A DNA stretch of 64,000 nt, taken from Telmatospirillum sp. (lineage in GTDB: Bacteria > Pseudomonadota > Alphaproteobacteria > CACIAM-22H2). Where the stretch lies: assembly GCA_020248985.1 (NCBI GenBank), contig JADCGL010000003.1, forward strand, positions 124,001-188,000, in the 5' to 3' direction. How positions within the stretch are numbered: the stretch's first letter is position 1; each line of letters starts with the position of its first letter. The position numbers and the translations under genes were made by a program. This document shows positions 54,275 to 64,000 of this stretch, one piece after another. The notes beneath the pieces are model-generated. The model did not search any database and was not told where the DNA came from. It saw only the letters and a program-made list of their open reading frames with translations.

Positions 54275-54344
54275 GGGATGTCTCTTTTCTGGGTGCGGGA
54301 TCAGGTAAGCAAAAACCGGCGGACCTTAGGCGGATGTGGCGGCT

Positions 54345-54384
54345 GGGGGCAAGCGCGGACGAGGGCGTTTGCGTGTTTGCCCCC
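54345..54384. promoter_or_regulatory. Inverted repeat upstream of hrcA
   Basis: GGGGGCAA at 54345-54352 is mirrored by TTGCCCCC at 54377-54384, with 24 bp between. The right arm merges with CCCCATTT (54381-54388), which looks like a heat-shock sigma-factor -10, but no matching -35 is seen at the right distance. It may be an operator or a leader hairpin of hrcA. No CIRCE element is present in the gap. Confidence 0.4.
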
Positions 54385-54422
54385 ATTTGACTCGCGCGCG
54401 TGGCCGTGACTAGCCTTGTCGC

Positions 54423-55550
54423 ATGAGCCGATCCCCCATCGTGCCGTTCGAACGCAAAGCCCCGTCCGCTGCTCCAAGCGCGGCGCGCGAGCGTCTGCAG
54501 ACGGCTGTCGAGGCCATGGACGAGCGCTCGCGCGACGTGTTCCGGCGCATCGTCGAGGCCTATGTCGACACGGGCGAACCGGTCGGCAGCCGCACTTTGT
54601 CGCGCCAATTGGCCGATCCGTTGTCGCCGGCCACGATCCGCAACGTGATGGCCGATCTGCAGGATCTGGGGCTGCTCTATTCGCCGCATATCTCGGCGGG
54701 CCGCTTGCCGACCGATCTCGGTTTGCGGCTGTTCGTCGACGGGTTGCTCGAAGTCGGGCGCTTGTCGAGCGACGAGCGCGAAAAGATCGAAGTGCAATGT
54801 GCGGCCGGCGGGCGCTCGGTCACGCAAGTGCTCGAACAGGCCAGCAATCTGCTGGCGGGCCTGGGACGCGGAGCGGGCCTCGTGATCGCGCCGAAGACCG
54901 ATGCACCGCTCAAACACGTCGAATTCGTGCCGCTCGGGCCGGGCCGATCGCTCGTGGTTCTCGTAACCGAGCAGGGCTTGGTCGAAAACCGCGTGATCGA
55001 AACGCCGCTGGGGTTGACGCCGCAGCAGTTGATCCAGGCGTCGAACTTTCTGTCCGCACACTTGACCGGGCGCACGCTTGTCGAGGCGCGCGAAGACATT
55101 CTGCGGCGCCTCGACGAATCGCGCGCCGAGCTCGACCAATTGTCGCAGCGCGTGGTCGAGCAGGGTTTGGCCGTGTGGTCCACGCCCGACGGCAGCCCGG
55201 CGCGCGAGGGCTACCTCATCGTGCGCGGCCAGGCGAAGCTGTTGGCCGACGTGCATGCGCTCGACGATCTCGAACGCATCCGCCGCCTGTTCGAAGCGCT
55301 GGAGCAGCACGAATCGATGGCCCGCATCCTCGAACAGGCGCAGACGGCCGACGGCGTGCAGATCTTCATCGGCGCGCAGAACGAATTGTTCGGCCTGTCG
55401 GGCTGCACCACGATCGTCGCCCCGTATCGCGATTCGAGCGAACGCATCGTCGGCGCCATCGGCGTGGTGGGGCCCACGCGCCTCAATTACGCGCGCATCA
55501 TCCCGATGGTGGACTACACGGCGCGCGTGATCGGCCGCCTCGTTGGTTGA
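54423..55550 (+). CDS. hrcA: Heat-inducible transcription repressor HrcA
   Basis: 375 residues. Repressor of heat-shock operons that binds CIRCE, kept active by GroEL. N-terminal winged helix: [20 protein letters not shown] (in part, about 40) and [18 protein letters not shown]; then [17 protein letters not shown], followed by GAF-like dimerisation region and [20 protein letters not shown] near the end. Part of the order hrcA-grpE. Its own target is not in this window: I found no CIRCE near grpE or dnaK, so groESL elsewhere is the likely target. Confidence 0.96.
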   Translation: MSRSPIVPFERKAPSAAPSAARERLQTAVEAMDERSRDVFRRIVEAYVDTGEPVGSRTLSRQLADPLSPATIRNVMADLQDLGLLYSPHISAGRLPTDLGLRLFVDGLLEVGRLSSDEREKIEVQCAAGGRSVTQVLEQASNLLAGLGRGAGLVIAPKTDAPLKHVEFVPLGPGRSLVVLVTEQGLVENRVIETPLGLTPQQLIQASNFLSAHLTGRTLVEAREDILRRLDESRAELDQLSQRVVEQGLAVWSTPDGSPAREGYLIVRGQAKLLADVHALDDLERIRRLFEALEQHESMARILEQAQTADGVQIFIGAQNELFGLSGCTTIVAPYRDSSERIVGAIGVVGPTRLNYARIIPMVDYTARVIGRLVG

Positions 55551-55642
55551 GCGGGGGGTCGGCTGAAAAACGTCTCTTGCGTTTGTCGCAAAACACGCCC
55601 AAATCCGGGCGTGAAACCGTCCACGCAACAGCGGAACCTGCC

Positions 55643-56248
55643 ATGACCGAGCCTGCCACACCCCCGCCCGAGAATCCCACGACCCCCAGCGTCGAGATCC
55701 CGCCCGAATTGTTCGAGGCGCCCGCTGCGGCCGATCCGCTGGCCGAGGCTTTGGCCAAGGTTGCGGCGATCGAGGCCGAGATGGCCAAGACCAAGGATGC
55801 GGCGTTGCGCGCGATGGCCGACGCCGAAAACATGCGCAAGCGCGCCGAACGCGAAATCGCCGAGCGCGAGAAATACGCGGTCTCGAAATTCGCCAAGTCG
55901 CTGCTCGATGTTGCCGACAATCTGCGCCGGGCCCTCGACAATGTGTCGGCCGAAGCGCTGGCGGCCGATCCGAGCTTGGCCAAGCTCGTCGCGGGCGTGG
56001 AATTGACCGAGCGCGAATTGCTGCAGGCTTTCGAGCGCAACGGCGTGGTCAAGGTCGAGCTTGCCGGCAAGCCGTTCGACCCCTCGATCGCCCAGGCCGT
56101 GGCGCAGGTCGATGCGCCGGGCCAGGCGGTCGGCACGGTCGTGCAGGTGTTCCAGCCCGGCTACACGCTGCACGGGCGCATTCTGCGCGAGGCGATGGTC
56201 ACCGTCGCCAAGGGTGCCCCCGCCGGCGGAATCGACACGGTTGCCTGA
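55643..56248 (+). CDS. grpE: Nucleotide-exchange factor GrpE
   Basis: 201 residues. Exchanges ADP for ATP on DnaK. A Pro-rich N-terminus, a long dimerising helix (about 45-105: [20 protein letters not shown], in part, and [20 protein letters not shown]), [14 protein letters not shown], and the C-terminal beta domain with [20 protein letters not shown] (about 169-188). 92 bp after hrcA; the two may share a transcript. In contrast to many relatives, dnaK is not next but almost 1 kb away, beyond a minus-strand gene. Confidence 0.96.
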   Translation: MTEPATPPPENPTTPSVEIPPELFEAPAAADPLAEALAKVAAIEAEMAKTKDAALRAMADAENMRKRAEREIAEREKYAVSKFAKSLLDVADNLRRALDNVSAEALAADPSLAKLVAGVELTERELLQAFERNGVVKVELAGKPFDPSIAQAVAQVDAPGQAVGTVVQVFQPGYTLHGRILREAMVTVAKGAPAGGIDTVA

Positions 56249-56313
56249 ACGCAAAACGCCCGCAACGCCGCAAGGGAGGTGCCCCGGCGGCGTGGCGGAC
56301 AGGTCGGTTGCAG

Positions 56314-56339
56314 CGGCGCTGGCGAGGGAGCCGGCGCCG
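56314..56339. terminator. Hairpin between convergent grpE and hypothetical gene
   Basis: CGGCGCTGGC (56314-56323) pairs with GCCGGCGCCG (56330-56339) with one T-G wobble, loop GAGGGA. It lies in the 96-bp gap where grpE and the minus-strand gene both end. No T-run follows on either strand, so it is a tentative terminator. Confidence 0.4.
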
Positions 56340-56344
56340 TCGTC

Positions 56345-56770
56345 TCAGGCGTTCTTGTTGAACGCCGCCTTCGCGGCCGCGTCTGCGGCTTCGTAGGCTT
56401 TGCTGGCAATGCGCGCCGGCGGCGCTTCCGGAGCCGGACCGCTGGCATCGGGTCCGAACACGCGGGCAATGCGCGTCTGGTAGCGCGGGTCGATGATGTC
56501 GATGAACGGCTCGAAGCTGCCTTCGACCAGGCCGGATTTGGCGGCCAATTGGCGAGAGGCGGCGACATCGACCTTGTCTTGCGCGACCGTATCGACCGCG
56601 TTGGCACGCGGTTTGGCACCGACAGGGCCCGCAGGCTCGGTCGGTGTGCTGGAATCGCGACGTGCCCCGCGCACGGCAGGGGCAGGCGGCGTCTGACGGT
56701 TTTCACCCCCGGACGGGTATCCGACCGGCGGCAAGGGGGGTGCTGCCCCCACACTCGGGATACTGGACAT
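56345..56770 (-). CDS. Hypothetical protein between grpE and dnaK
   Basis: 141 residues, unrecognised. Residues 1-50 are Pro-rich (PPLPPVGYPSGGENRQTPPA, in part); the rest is Ala-rich and helical, with a more conserved-looking middle (SFEPFIDIIDPRYQTRIARV, about 88-107). No signal peptide or membrane segment. GAGGAG lies just before the ATG, which supports a real gene. It splits grpE from dnaK on the opposite strand. The style resembles small flagellum-associated or structural proteins of Rhodospirillales, but that is only an impression. Confidence 0.6.
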   Translation of the reverse strand: MSSIPSVGAAPPLPPVGYPSGGENRQTPPAPAVRGARRDSSTPTEPAGPVGAKPRANAVDTVAQDKVDVAASRQLAAKSGLVEGSFEPFIDIIDPRYQTRIARVFGPDASGPAPEAPPARIASKAYEAADAAAKAAFNKNA

Positions 56771-56841
56771 GACACTCCTCGTTTCTCGATGCAGTCGATA
56801 CGCGCTTCTGCGTGTATCGGCGAAAATCCCCGGTTTGCACC

Positions 56842-56859
56842 TCCGTTGCTCGCAACGGA
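56842..56859. promoter_or_regulatory. Perfect palindrome in the dnaK upstream region
   Basis: TCCGTTGC-TC-GCAACGGA, 8-bp perfect arms with a 2-base centre, in the gap between the minus-strand hypothetical gene and dnaK. The length suits a dimeric repressor operator; which gene it serves is unclear. Confidence 0.45.
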
Positions 56860-57086
56860 ACGTTTGACGCGCAAAGCGGGCGATCCTCAAGGCTGTTTTA
56901 CTATGAGCGTTTCTACTTGTCAAGCCGGGGAATTCGCGCCGCGGAATGCGCGGTGCGTGTGCTGCAAAGAATCTGTCGCGGCCGTGCTGCAGGCGCGGGT
57001 TTCAAGGTTGCGCGCCCGTCTTTGCCTGCCTATATGCCTTGCCAAGCGCAGGGTCTTTTGTATGGAACGCCCGCAGCGCCGTCCAA

Positions 57087-57112
57087 CTTGAACCGAGGGG
57101 TTCGGCCGCGAT
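57087..57112 (+). promoter_or_regulatory. Candidate RpoH (sigma-32) promoter of dnaK
   Basis: CTTGAA at 57087-57092 is a perfect heat-shock -35. About 13 bp later CCGCGAT (57106-57112) is a poor match to the -10 consensus CCCCAT. It lies 67 bp before the dnaK start. Heat-shock control of dnaK by RpoH is the alphaproteobacterial norm, so this is plausible but only half supported. Confidence 0.35.
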
Positions 57113-57158
57113 GCCTCAGACGAGGGTCGGGCGCGAGCTGCCGCAAAGCGAGGGTCGC

Positions 57159-59096
<1,938 letters not shown>

Positions 59097-59110
59097 AGCT
59101 CGGTTCGGTC

Positions 59111-59148
59111 GGCGGATCCGGCGCGCAGCGCGCGCGTCGGATCCCGCC
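59111..59148 (+). repeat. Long hairpin in the dnaK-dnaJ gap
   Basis: Left arm GGCGGATCCGGCGCGC (59111-59126) pairs with GCGCGC (59130-59135), CGGATCC (59138-59144) and GCC (59146-59148), with small bulges and a 3-base loop. No T-run follows. It occupies most of the 78-bp gap and could be an attenuator or RNase barrier setting a DnaK excess over DnaJ, which is a common arrangement. Confidence 0.5.
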
Positions 59149-59174
59149 GGGCCGCCCTGATGGAGAAGCGTCGC

Positions 59175-60311
59175 GTGGCGAAAGCGGATTACTACGAATT
59201 GTTGGGTGTCGCCAAAGGGGCGTCGGCAGACGATCTCAAAAAGGCCTATCGCAAGCTCGCCATGCAGTACCACCCGGACAAGAACCCGGGCGACAAAAAG
59301 GCCGAGGCGAAGTTCAAAGAGATCAACGAAGCCTACGACGTCCTCAAGGACGACCAGAAGCGCGCGGCCTACGACCGCTTCGGCCATGCCGCCTTTGAAG
59401 GCGGCGGCGGCGGCCAGCCCGGCGGTTTCGGGGCCGGCGGGGCCGGCGGCTTTGCCGATATCTTCGACGAAATGTTCGGCGAGTTCATGGGCGGCGGACG
59501 GCGCGGCGGCGGGCCGCAGCGCGGCGCCGATCTGCGCTACAATCTCGAAATCAGCCTCGAAGACGCGTTCCACGGCAAGCAGGCCACGGTGCGCGTGGCC
59601 TCCATGCATGCGTGCGAAACCTGCCACGGCAGCGGGGCGGAAGCAGGCTCCAAGCCCGTCACCTGCCCCACCTGCCGCGGCCAAGGCAAGGTGCGCGCCC
59701 AGCAAGGCTTCTTCACGATTGAGCGCGCCTGCCATCAATGCGGCGGGGCGGGCCAGATCATCGAAAAACCCTGCAAGACCTGCCAGGGCCAGGGCCGCGT
59801 GCGCAAGGAGCGCACGCTGTCGGTCAATATCCCGGCGGGCGTGGAAGACGGCACGCGCATCCGGCTTGCGGGCGAAGGCGAGGCGGGCCTGCGCGGTTCG
59901 CCCACGGGCGACCTCTATCTGTTTTTGTCGATCAAGCAGCACCGCCTGTTCCATCGCGAAGGGGCGGACATCTATTGCCGCGTGCCGATCCCGATGACGA
60001 CGGCGGCCTTGGGCGGCTCGATCGAAGTGCCCACGGTCGACGGGGCGCGCGCCAAGGTCACGATCCCGGCGGGGGCGCAGACCGCGCAGCAATTCCGCCT
60101 CAAGGGCAAGGGCATGAGCGTGCTGCGCAGCCAGGCGCGCGGCGACATGTTCATCGAGGCGATGGTCGAAACGCCGGTCAACCTCACCAAACGCCAGCAG
60201 GAATTGCTGCGCGAATTCGAGGGCAGCGGCGGCGGCGGCAAAAGCCACAGCCCCGAGAGCGCCAGCTTCTTCGCCAAGGTGAAGGAGCTGTGGGACGATC
60301 TACGGAATTGA
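59175..60311 (+). CDS. dnaJ: Chaperone DnaJ (Hsp40)
   Basis: 378 residues from GTG, or 383 from the ATG at 59160. J domain with HPDKNPG (about 30-36), Gly/Phe-rich region (about 77-110), four zinc motifs [24 protein letters not shown] and CKTCQGQG (about 145-215), then the C-terminal substrate domains. The GTG is preferred because it gives the family start M-A-K-x-D-Y-Y and has GGAGAAG upstream. Gene order dnaK-dnaJ is standard. Confidence 0.97.
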   Translation: MAKADYYELLGVAKGASADDLKKAYRKLAMQYHPDKNPGDKKAEAKFKEINEAYDVLKDDQKRAAYDRFGHAAFEGGGGGQPGGFGAGGAGGFADIFDEMFGEFMGGGRRGGGPQRGADLRYNLEISLEDAFHGKQATVRVASMHACETCHGSGAEAGSKPVTCPTCRGQGKVRAQQGFFTIERACHQCGGAGQIIEKPCKTCQGQGRVRKERTLSVNIPAGVEDGTRIRLAGEGEAGLRGSPTGDLYLFLSIKQHRLFHREGADIYCRVPIPMTTAALGGSIEVPTVDGARAKVTIPAGAQTAQQFRLKGKGMSVLRSQARGDMFIEAMVETPVNLTKRQQELLREFEGSGGGGKSHSPESASFFAKVKELWDDLRN

Positions 60312-60321
60312 CGTTCGCCTT

Positions 60322-60753
60322 CTAACGCAGCGCGAGCCGCACGAGATCCTGCAGGGCCAAGAGCGGCACAGGCTTGACCGCGAAGGCCGAGGCGCCCGCA
60401 CCCAGCGCCTGCGTGCGGCACGAGGGTTCGGTGCGGCCCGTGAGCATCACGACCGGCAAGGCGGCAAGCCGCGGATCGGGATGCAAGCGCAAGCGGCGCA
60501 GAAATTCGAGCCCGTCCATCGGCGCCATCGTGAGATCGCAGAACACAAGATCGAACGGTCGTTCGGCCAGCAGCTCGAGACCGCGCGCACCCGTCGCAAC
60601 GCCCACGCAATGGCCGATGCCCACGGCCTGCAGCATCGCGCACAGGACCTCGCGCATGATGTCGACGTCTTCGATCGCGAGCACGCGCAGCGCCGCGAAC
60701 TCCGCCTTGGGTGCCACGGTCGCCGAGTCCGTCGTGCCTGAATCTGCCGCCAT
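60322..60753 (-). CDS. Single-domain response regulator
   Basis: 143 residues, a receiver domain only. AIEDVDIMREVL (about 26-37) gives the acidic pocket, DLVFCDLTMAPMDG (about 68-81) contains the phospho-accepting Asp, MLTGRTE the switch Thr, and FAVKPVPL the conserved Lys. No output domain, so it acts by protein contact or as a phosphate sink. The CHASE-type kinase ends 164 bp upstream on the same strand and may be its partner. Confidence 0.88.
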   Translation of the reverse strand: MAADSGTTDSATVAPKAEFAALRVLAIEDVDIMREVLCAMLQAVGIGHCVGVATGARGLELLAERPFDLVFCDLTMAPMDGLEFLRRLRLHPDPRLAALPVVMLTGRTEPSCRTQALGAGASAFAVKPVPLLALQDLVRLALR

Positions 60754-60917
60754 TGCCTGCCGTCGTTCGCTGTGCCGTCGAGCGCTTAGGTTTAACGGCG
60801 GCCGAAGCCGCGCGCCAGCGCATCGCGCCTGCCGCTACAGATAAACTTTGCACCGCGGCAGGCCGGGCACGCAATCGCGTTATGGCTTGCAAAACGGAAG
60901 GCGCCCGTCGGCCCGGC

Positions 60918-62726
<1,809 letters not shown>

Positions 62727-62777
62727 GAAACGCGGGTCCTACATCCGTAATCGAATCTACAGTAACAGTCGAAGTTA

Positions 62778-62787
62778 GTTTTAAAAC
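62778..62787. promoter_or_regulatory. GTTTTAAAAC palindrome between kinase and UbiA genes
   Basis: Perfect 10-bp palindrome in the AT-rich part of the 169-bp gap between the divergent kinase and prenyltransferase genes. It may be an operator or part of the promoters. Nothing else distinct is seen in that gap. Confidence 0.3.
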
Positions 62788-62895
62788 GTTTAATTTTCGT
62801 GTTCTTGCGCGAAATTTCCCTCCAAAAAAACCGCAATTTCGGCGCATTGGCTTTTCGATCTGGCGCGTTGTTTGGAAATGCGCTCTAACCGCAAC

Positions 62896-63759
62896 ATGTT
62901 GACTGATTTTCTTGCATTGGCGCGGCCGCGGCACTGGATCAAAAACGCATTTGTCGCCGCTCCGCTGTTTTTTACGCCCGAAGCGTTGGGCCTGCCCGCG
63001 CTGGTTGCCGCGGCGACGGCCGTAGCTGCGTTCAGTCTTGCTGCATCGGCTGTATACGTGTTCAACGATTTTTGCGACCGCGACGCCGATCGGCTGCACC
63101 CGATCAAATGCAAGCGGCCGATCGCGTCCGGGGCGGTCGCACCGGCGGCGGCTCTCGTGTTTGCGGCCGTTCTGCTCGCCGCATCTGCGGCTCTGGCGTG
63201 GCAGCTGCCGCGGGCCTTCGGCACGGTGCTGGGCGTCTATCTGGCGCTGAATCTCGCCTATTCCTGGCGCCTCAAACATGTGAGCCTGCTCGACGTGCTG
63301 ATCGTTGCGGCCGGCTTCGTGCTGCGCGTCGAAGGCGGGGCGTTTGCGATCGGCGTGATGCCGAGCGTGTGGATTCTCGTCTGCACGGGATTGCTCGCGC
63401 TGTTTTTGGCACTCGCCAAACGGCGCGACGATCTGGTGTCGGATGTCGATGCCGAGCATCGCAAGGCGCTGGCGGGCTACAATCTGCGCTTCGTCGATAC
63501 CGCGATCGCGGTGGTGCTGGGGGCGCTTGCGGTCAGCTACCTGCTCTACACGGCCGACCAGGCCGTCATTCGTCGCTACGGCACGGATCGGCTCTATCTG
63601 ACGGCGCCGTTCGTTCTGGCGGGCATGTTGCGCTATCTGCAGATCGCCTTGGTCGAAGAACGCTCGGGCGCGCCGACGGACATTGCGCTCAGCGACCGCT
63701 TTTTGATCGTTTGCGTGCTGGGCTGGGTCGCGGTCTTCGGCTATTTGATCTACGCATGA
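62896..63759 (+). CDS. UbiA-family decaprenyl-phosphate phosphoribosyltransferase
   Basis: 287 residues, eight or nine membrane helices. The aspartate motif NDFCDRDADRLHPIKCKRPI (about 57-76) with HP-x-K-x-x-RP matches the mycobacterial 5-phosphoribosyl-1-pyrophosphate:decaprenyl-phosphate transferase rather than quinone-type UbiA; the second motif reads AKRRDDLVSD near 174-183. The reaction joins PRPP and polyprenyl phosphate in the membrane. ATG at 62896 gives the family start (LARPRHWIKNAFVAAPLFF, in part); TTG at 62872 and ATG at 62878 are alternatives. The stop overlaps the next start as ATGA. Confidence 0.88.
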   Translation: MLTDFLALARPRHWIKNAFVAAPLFFTPEALGLPALVAAATAVAAFSLAASAVYVFNDFCDRDADRLHPIKCKRPIASGAVAPAAALVFAAVLLAASAALAWQLPRAFGTVLGVYLALNLAYSWRLKHVSLLDVLIVAAGFVLRVEGGAFAIGVMPSVWILVCTGLLALFLALAKRRDDLVSDVDAEHRKALAGYNLRFVDTAIAVVLGALAVSYLLYTADQAVIRRYGTDRLYLTAPFVLAGMLRYLQIALVEERSGAPTDIALSDRFLIVCVLGWVAVFGYLIYA

Positions 63760-64000
63760 GCGTGCGCTGGAAAAATTCGAGAGTGGCGGGGTGGGGGCGT
63801 TATGCCGCCGCATCCTCGCGCGTGGCGCGCCCCGAACGCCAAAGCGAGCTCGACCGCGCGCTGGCCGACGCGGGTGCGAGCCTCATCGCGCGTGGGGCCG
63901 GCAAAGCCTATGGCGATGCCGCGCAAAACGACGGCGCCGACGTTGCCACCACGCTGCGCTTGGATCGGCTGCTGGCTTTCGACCCCGCGACCGGCGTGCT
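63756..64000 (+). CDS. DprE1-like FAD-dependent oxidoreductase, 3'-truncated by the window edge
   Basis: The first 81 residues are visible. RGAGKAYGDAAQNDG (about 45-59) corresponds to the FAD-binding segment of DprE1, which oxidises decaprenyl-phosphoryl-ribose at C2' so that a short-chain dehydrogenase (DprE2) can reduce it to the arabinose form. GWGRYAASSRVARPE near the start is also family-like. The ATG overlaps the UbiA stop, so the two are translationally coupled. DprE2 should follow outside the window. The short fragment limits certainty. Confidence 0.8.
   Translation, partial: MSVRWKNSRVAGWGRYAAASSRVARPERQSELDRALADAGASLIARGAGKAYGDAAQNDGADVATTLRLDRLLAFDPATGV

Larger units (their letters stand above)
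56771..57158. other. Divergent regulatory region upstream of dnaK
   Basis: 388 bp without a gene, between the minus-strand hypothetical gene and dnaK. It holds an inverted repeat at 56842-56859, a smaller stem near 56796-56819 (CGATA/TATCG arms), and a perfect heat-shock -35 CTTGAA at 57087. No CIRCE was found. Confidence 0.6.

Noticed and set aside
54381-54388. CCCCATTT as an RpoH promoter -10 for hrcA
   Set aside because: No CTTGAA-like -35 at the required distance; only noted as part of the inverted repeat.
52947-55661. A 904-codon fusion of rdgB with upstream sequence
   Set aside because: The upstream part is antisense to hrcA and out of frame with rph; rdgB starts at 53561.
54275-57158. 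CIRCE elements for HrcA
   Set aside because: Searched for TTAGCACTC with its mirrored GAGTGCTAA near hrcA, grpE and dnaK and found none.

Overview
The window is GC-rich, densely packed and bacterial. Gene content and order point to an alphaproteobacterium, probably of the Rhodospirillales type: leuS-holA, parB-parA-rsmG-mnmG-mnmE, rho-hemJ-hemH-hemE | ppsR-maf-coaE-dnaQ-secB, timA-mltA-smr, hslUV-hisB-hisH-hisA-hisF-hisE, and hrcA-grpE-dnaK-dnaJ. No rRNA, tRNA, IS element, prophage or CRISPR was seen. This assignment rests on reading the proteins and on remembered synteny; no search was run.

Layout. 1-6.4 kb: leuS (5' end missing), a tautomerase, a TPR-methyltransferase, holA and a lytic transglycosylase-like gene. 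6.4-14.2 kb: two unknown genes, then the chromosome-partition and tRNA-modification block (parB, parA, rsmG, mnmG, mnmE) with two identical perfect parS-like palindromes and a 68-residue orphan gene. 14.2-17.3 kb: tatA, a 2Fe-2S ferredoxin-like protein, a small DUF6489-like protein, a dienelactone hydrolase, a quinone oxidoreductase and a cupin. 17.3-23.5 kb: a PAS histidine kinase, rho and the haem genes hemJ-hemH-hemE. 23.5-24.0 kb: the non-coding hemE-ppsR gap, the best oriC candidate. 24-27.9 kb: ppsR, maf, coaE, dnaQ, secB and a phosphatase. 27.9-35.8 kb: timA, mltA, a GST/LysR/lldD cassette, smr, an XRE regulator, a lipoprotein and hslU-hslV. 35.9-39.8 kb: the hisBHAFE operon plus a HIT gene. 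39.8-40.1 kb: a gap with an 11-bp tandem repeat array. 40.1-45.4 kb: the yifB/comM-type gene, ahpD, ahpC, oxyR, an extensin-like lipoprotein and a LysR gene. 45.5-53.6 kb: a TSUP transporter, gshB, a SirB1-type protein, a dolP-like lipoprotein, yraN, rsmI, a lpoA-like gene, a GFA protein, hemW, rdgB and rph. 54.4-60.3 kb: hrcA, grpE, an unknown gene, dnaK and dnaJ. 60.3-64 kb: a response regulator, a CHASE-type histidine kinase, and the start of a decaprenyl-phosphoryl-pentose (DprE-type) operon.

The genes fit together as an origin-proximal region: partition proteins with their sites, clamp-loader delta and proofreading subunits, tRNA modification, late haem synthesis, protein export and heat-shock proteostasis. 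Regulation visible in sequence includes three LysR genes, each facing a divergent neighbour or operon across a palindrome with T-N11-A spacing, an intrinsic terminator after rho, a rho promoter overlapped by a palindrome, and many 4-bp stop/start overlaps that imply translational coupling.

The observations most worth checking are the 11-bp helical-turn repeat array, the oriC/parS set, the DprE-type operon at the right edge, the interdomain insertion in Rho, and departures from the usual gene order (no lptE, no aroE, a cassette between mltA and smr, and an unknown gene between grpE and dnaK).
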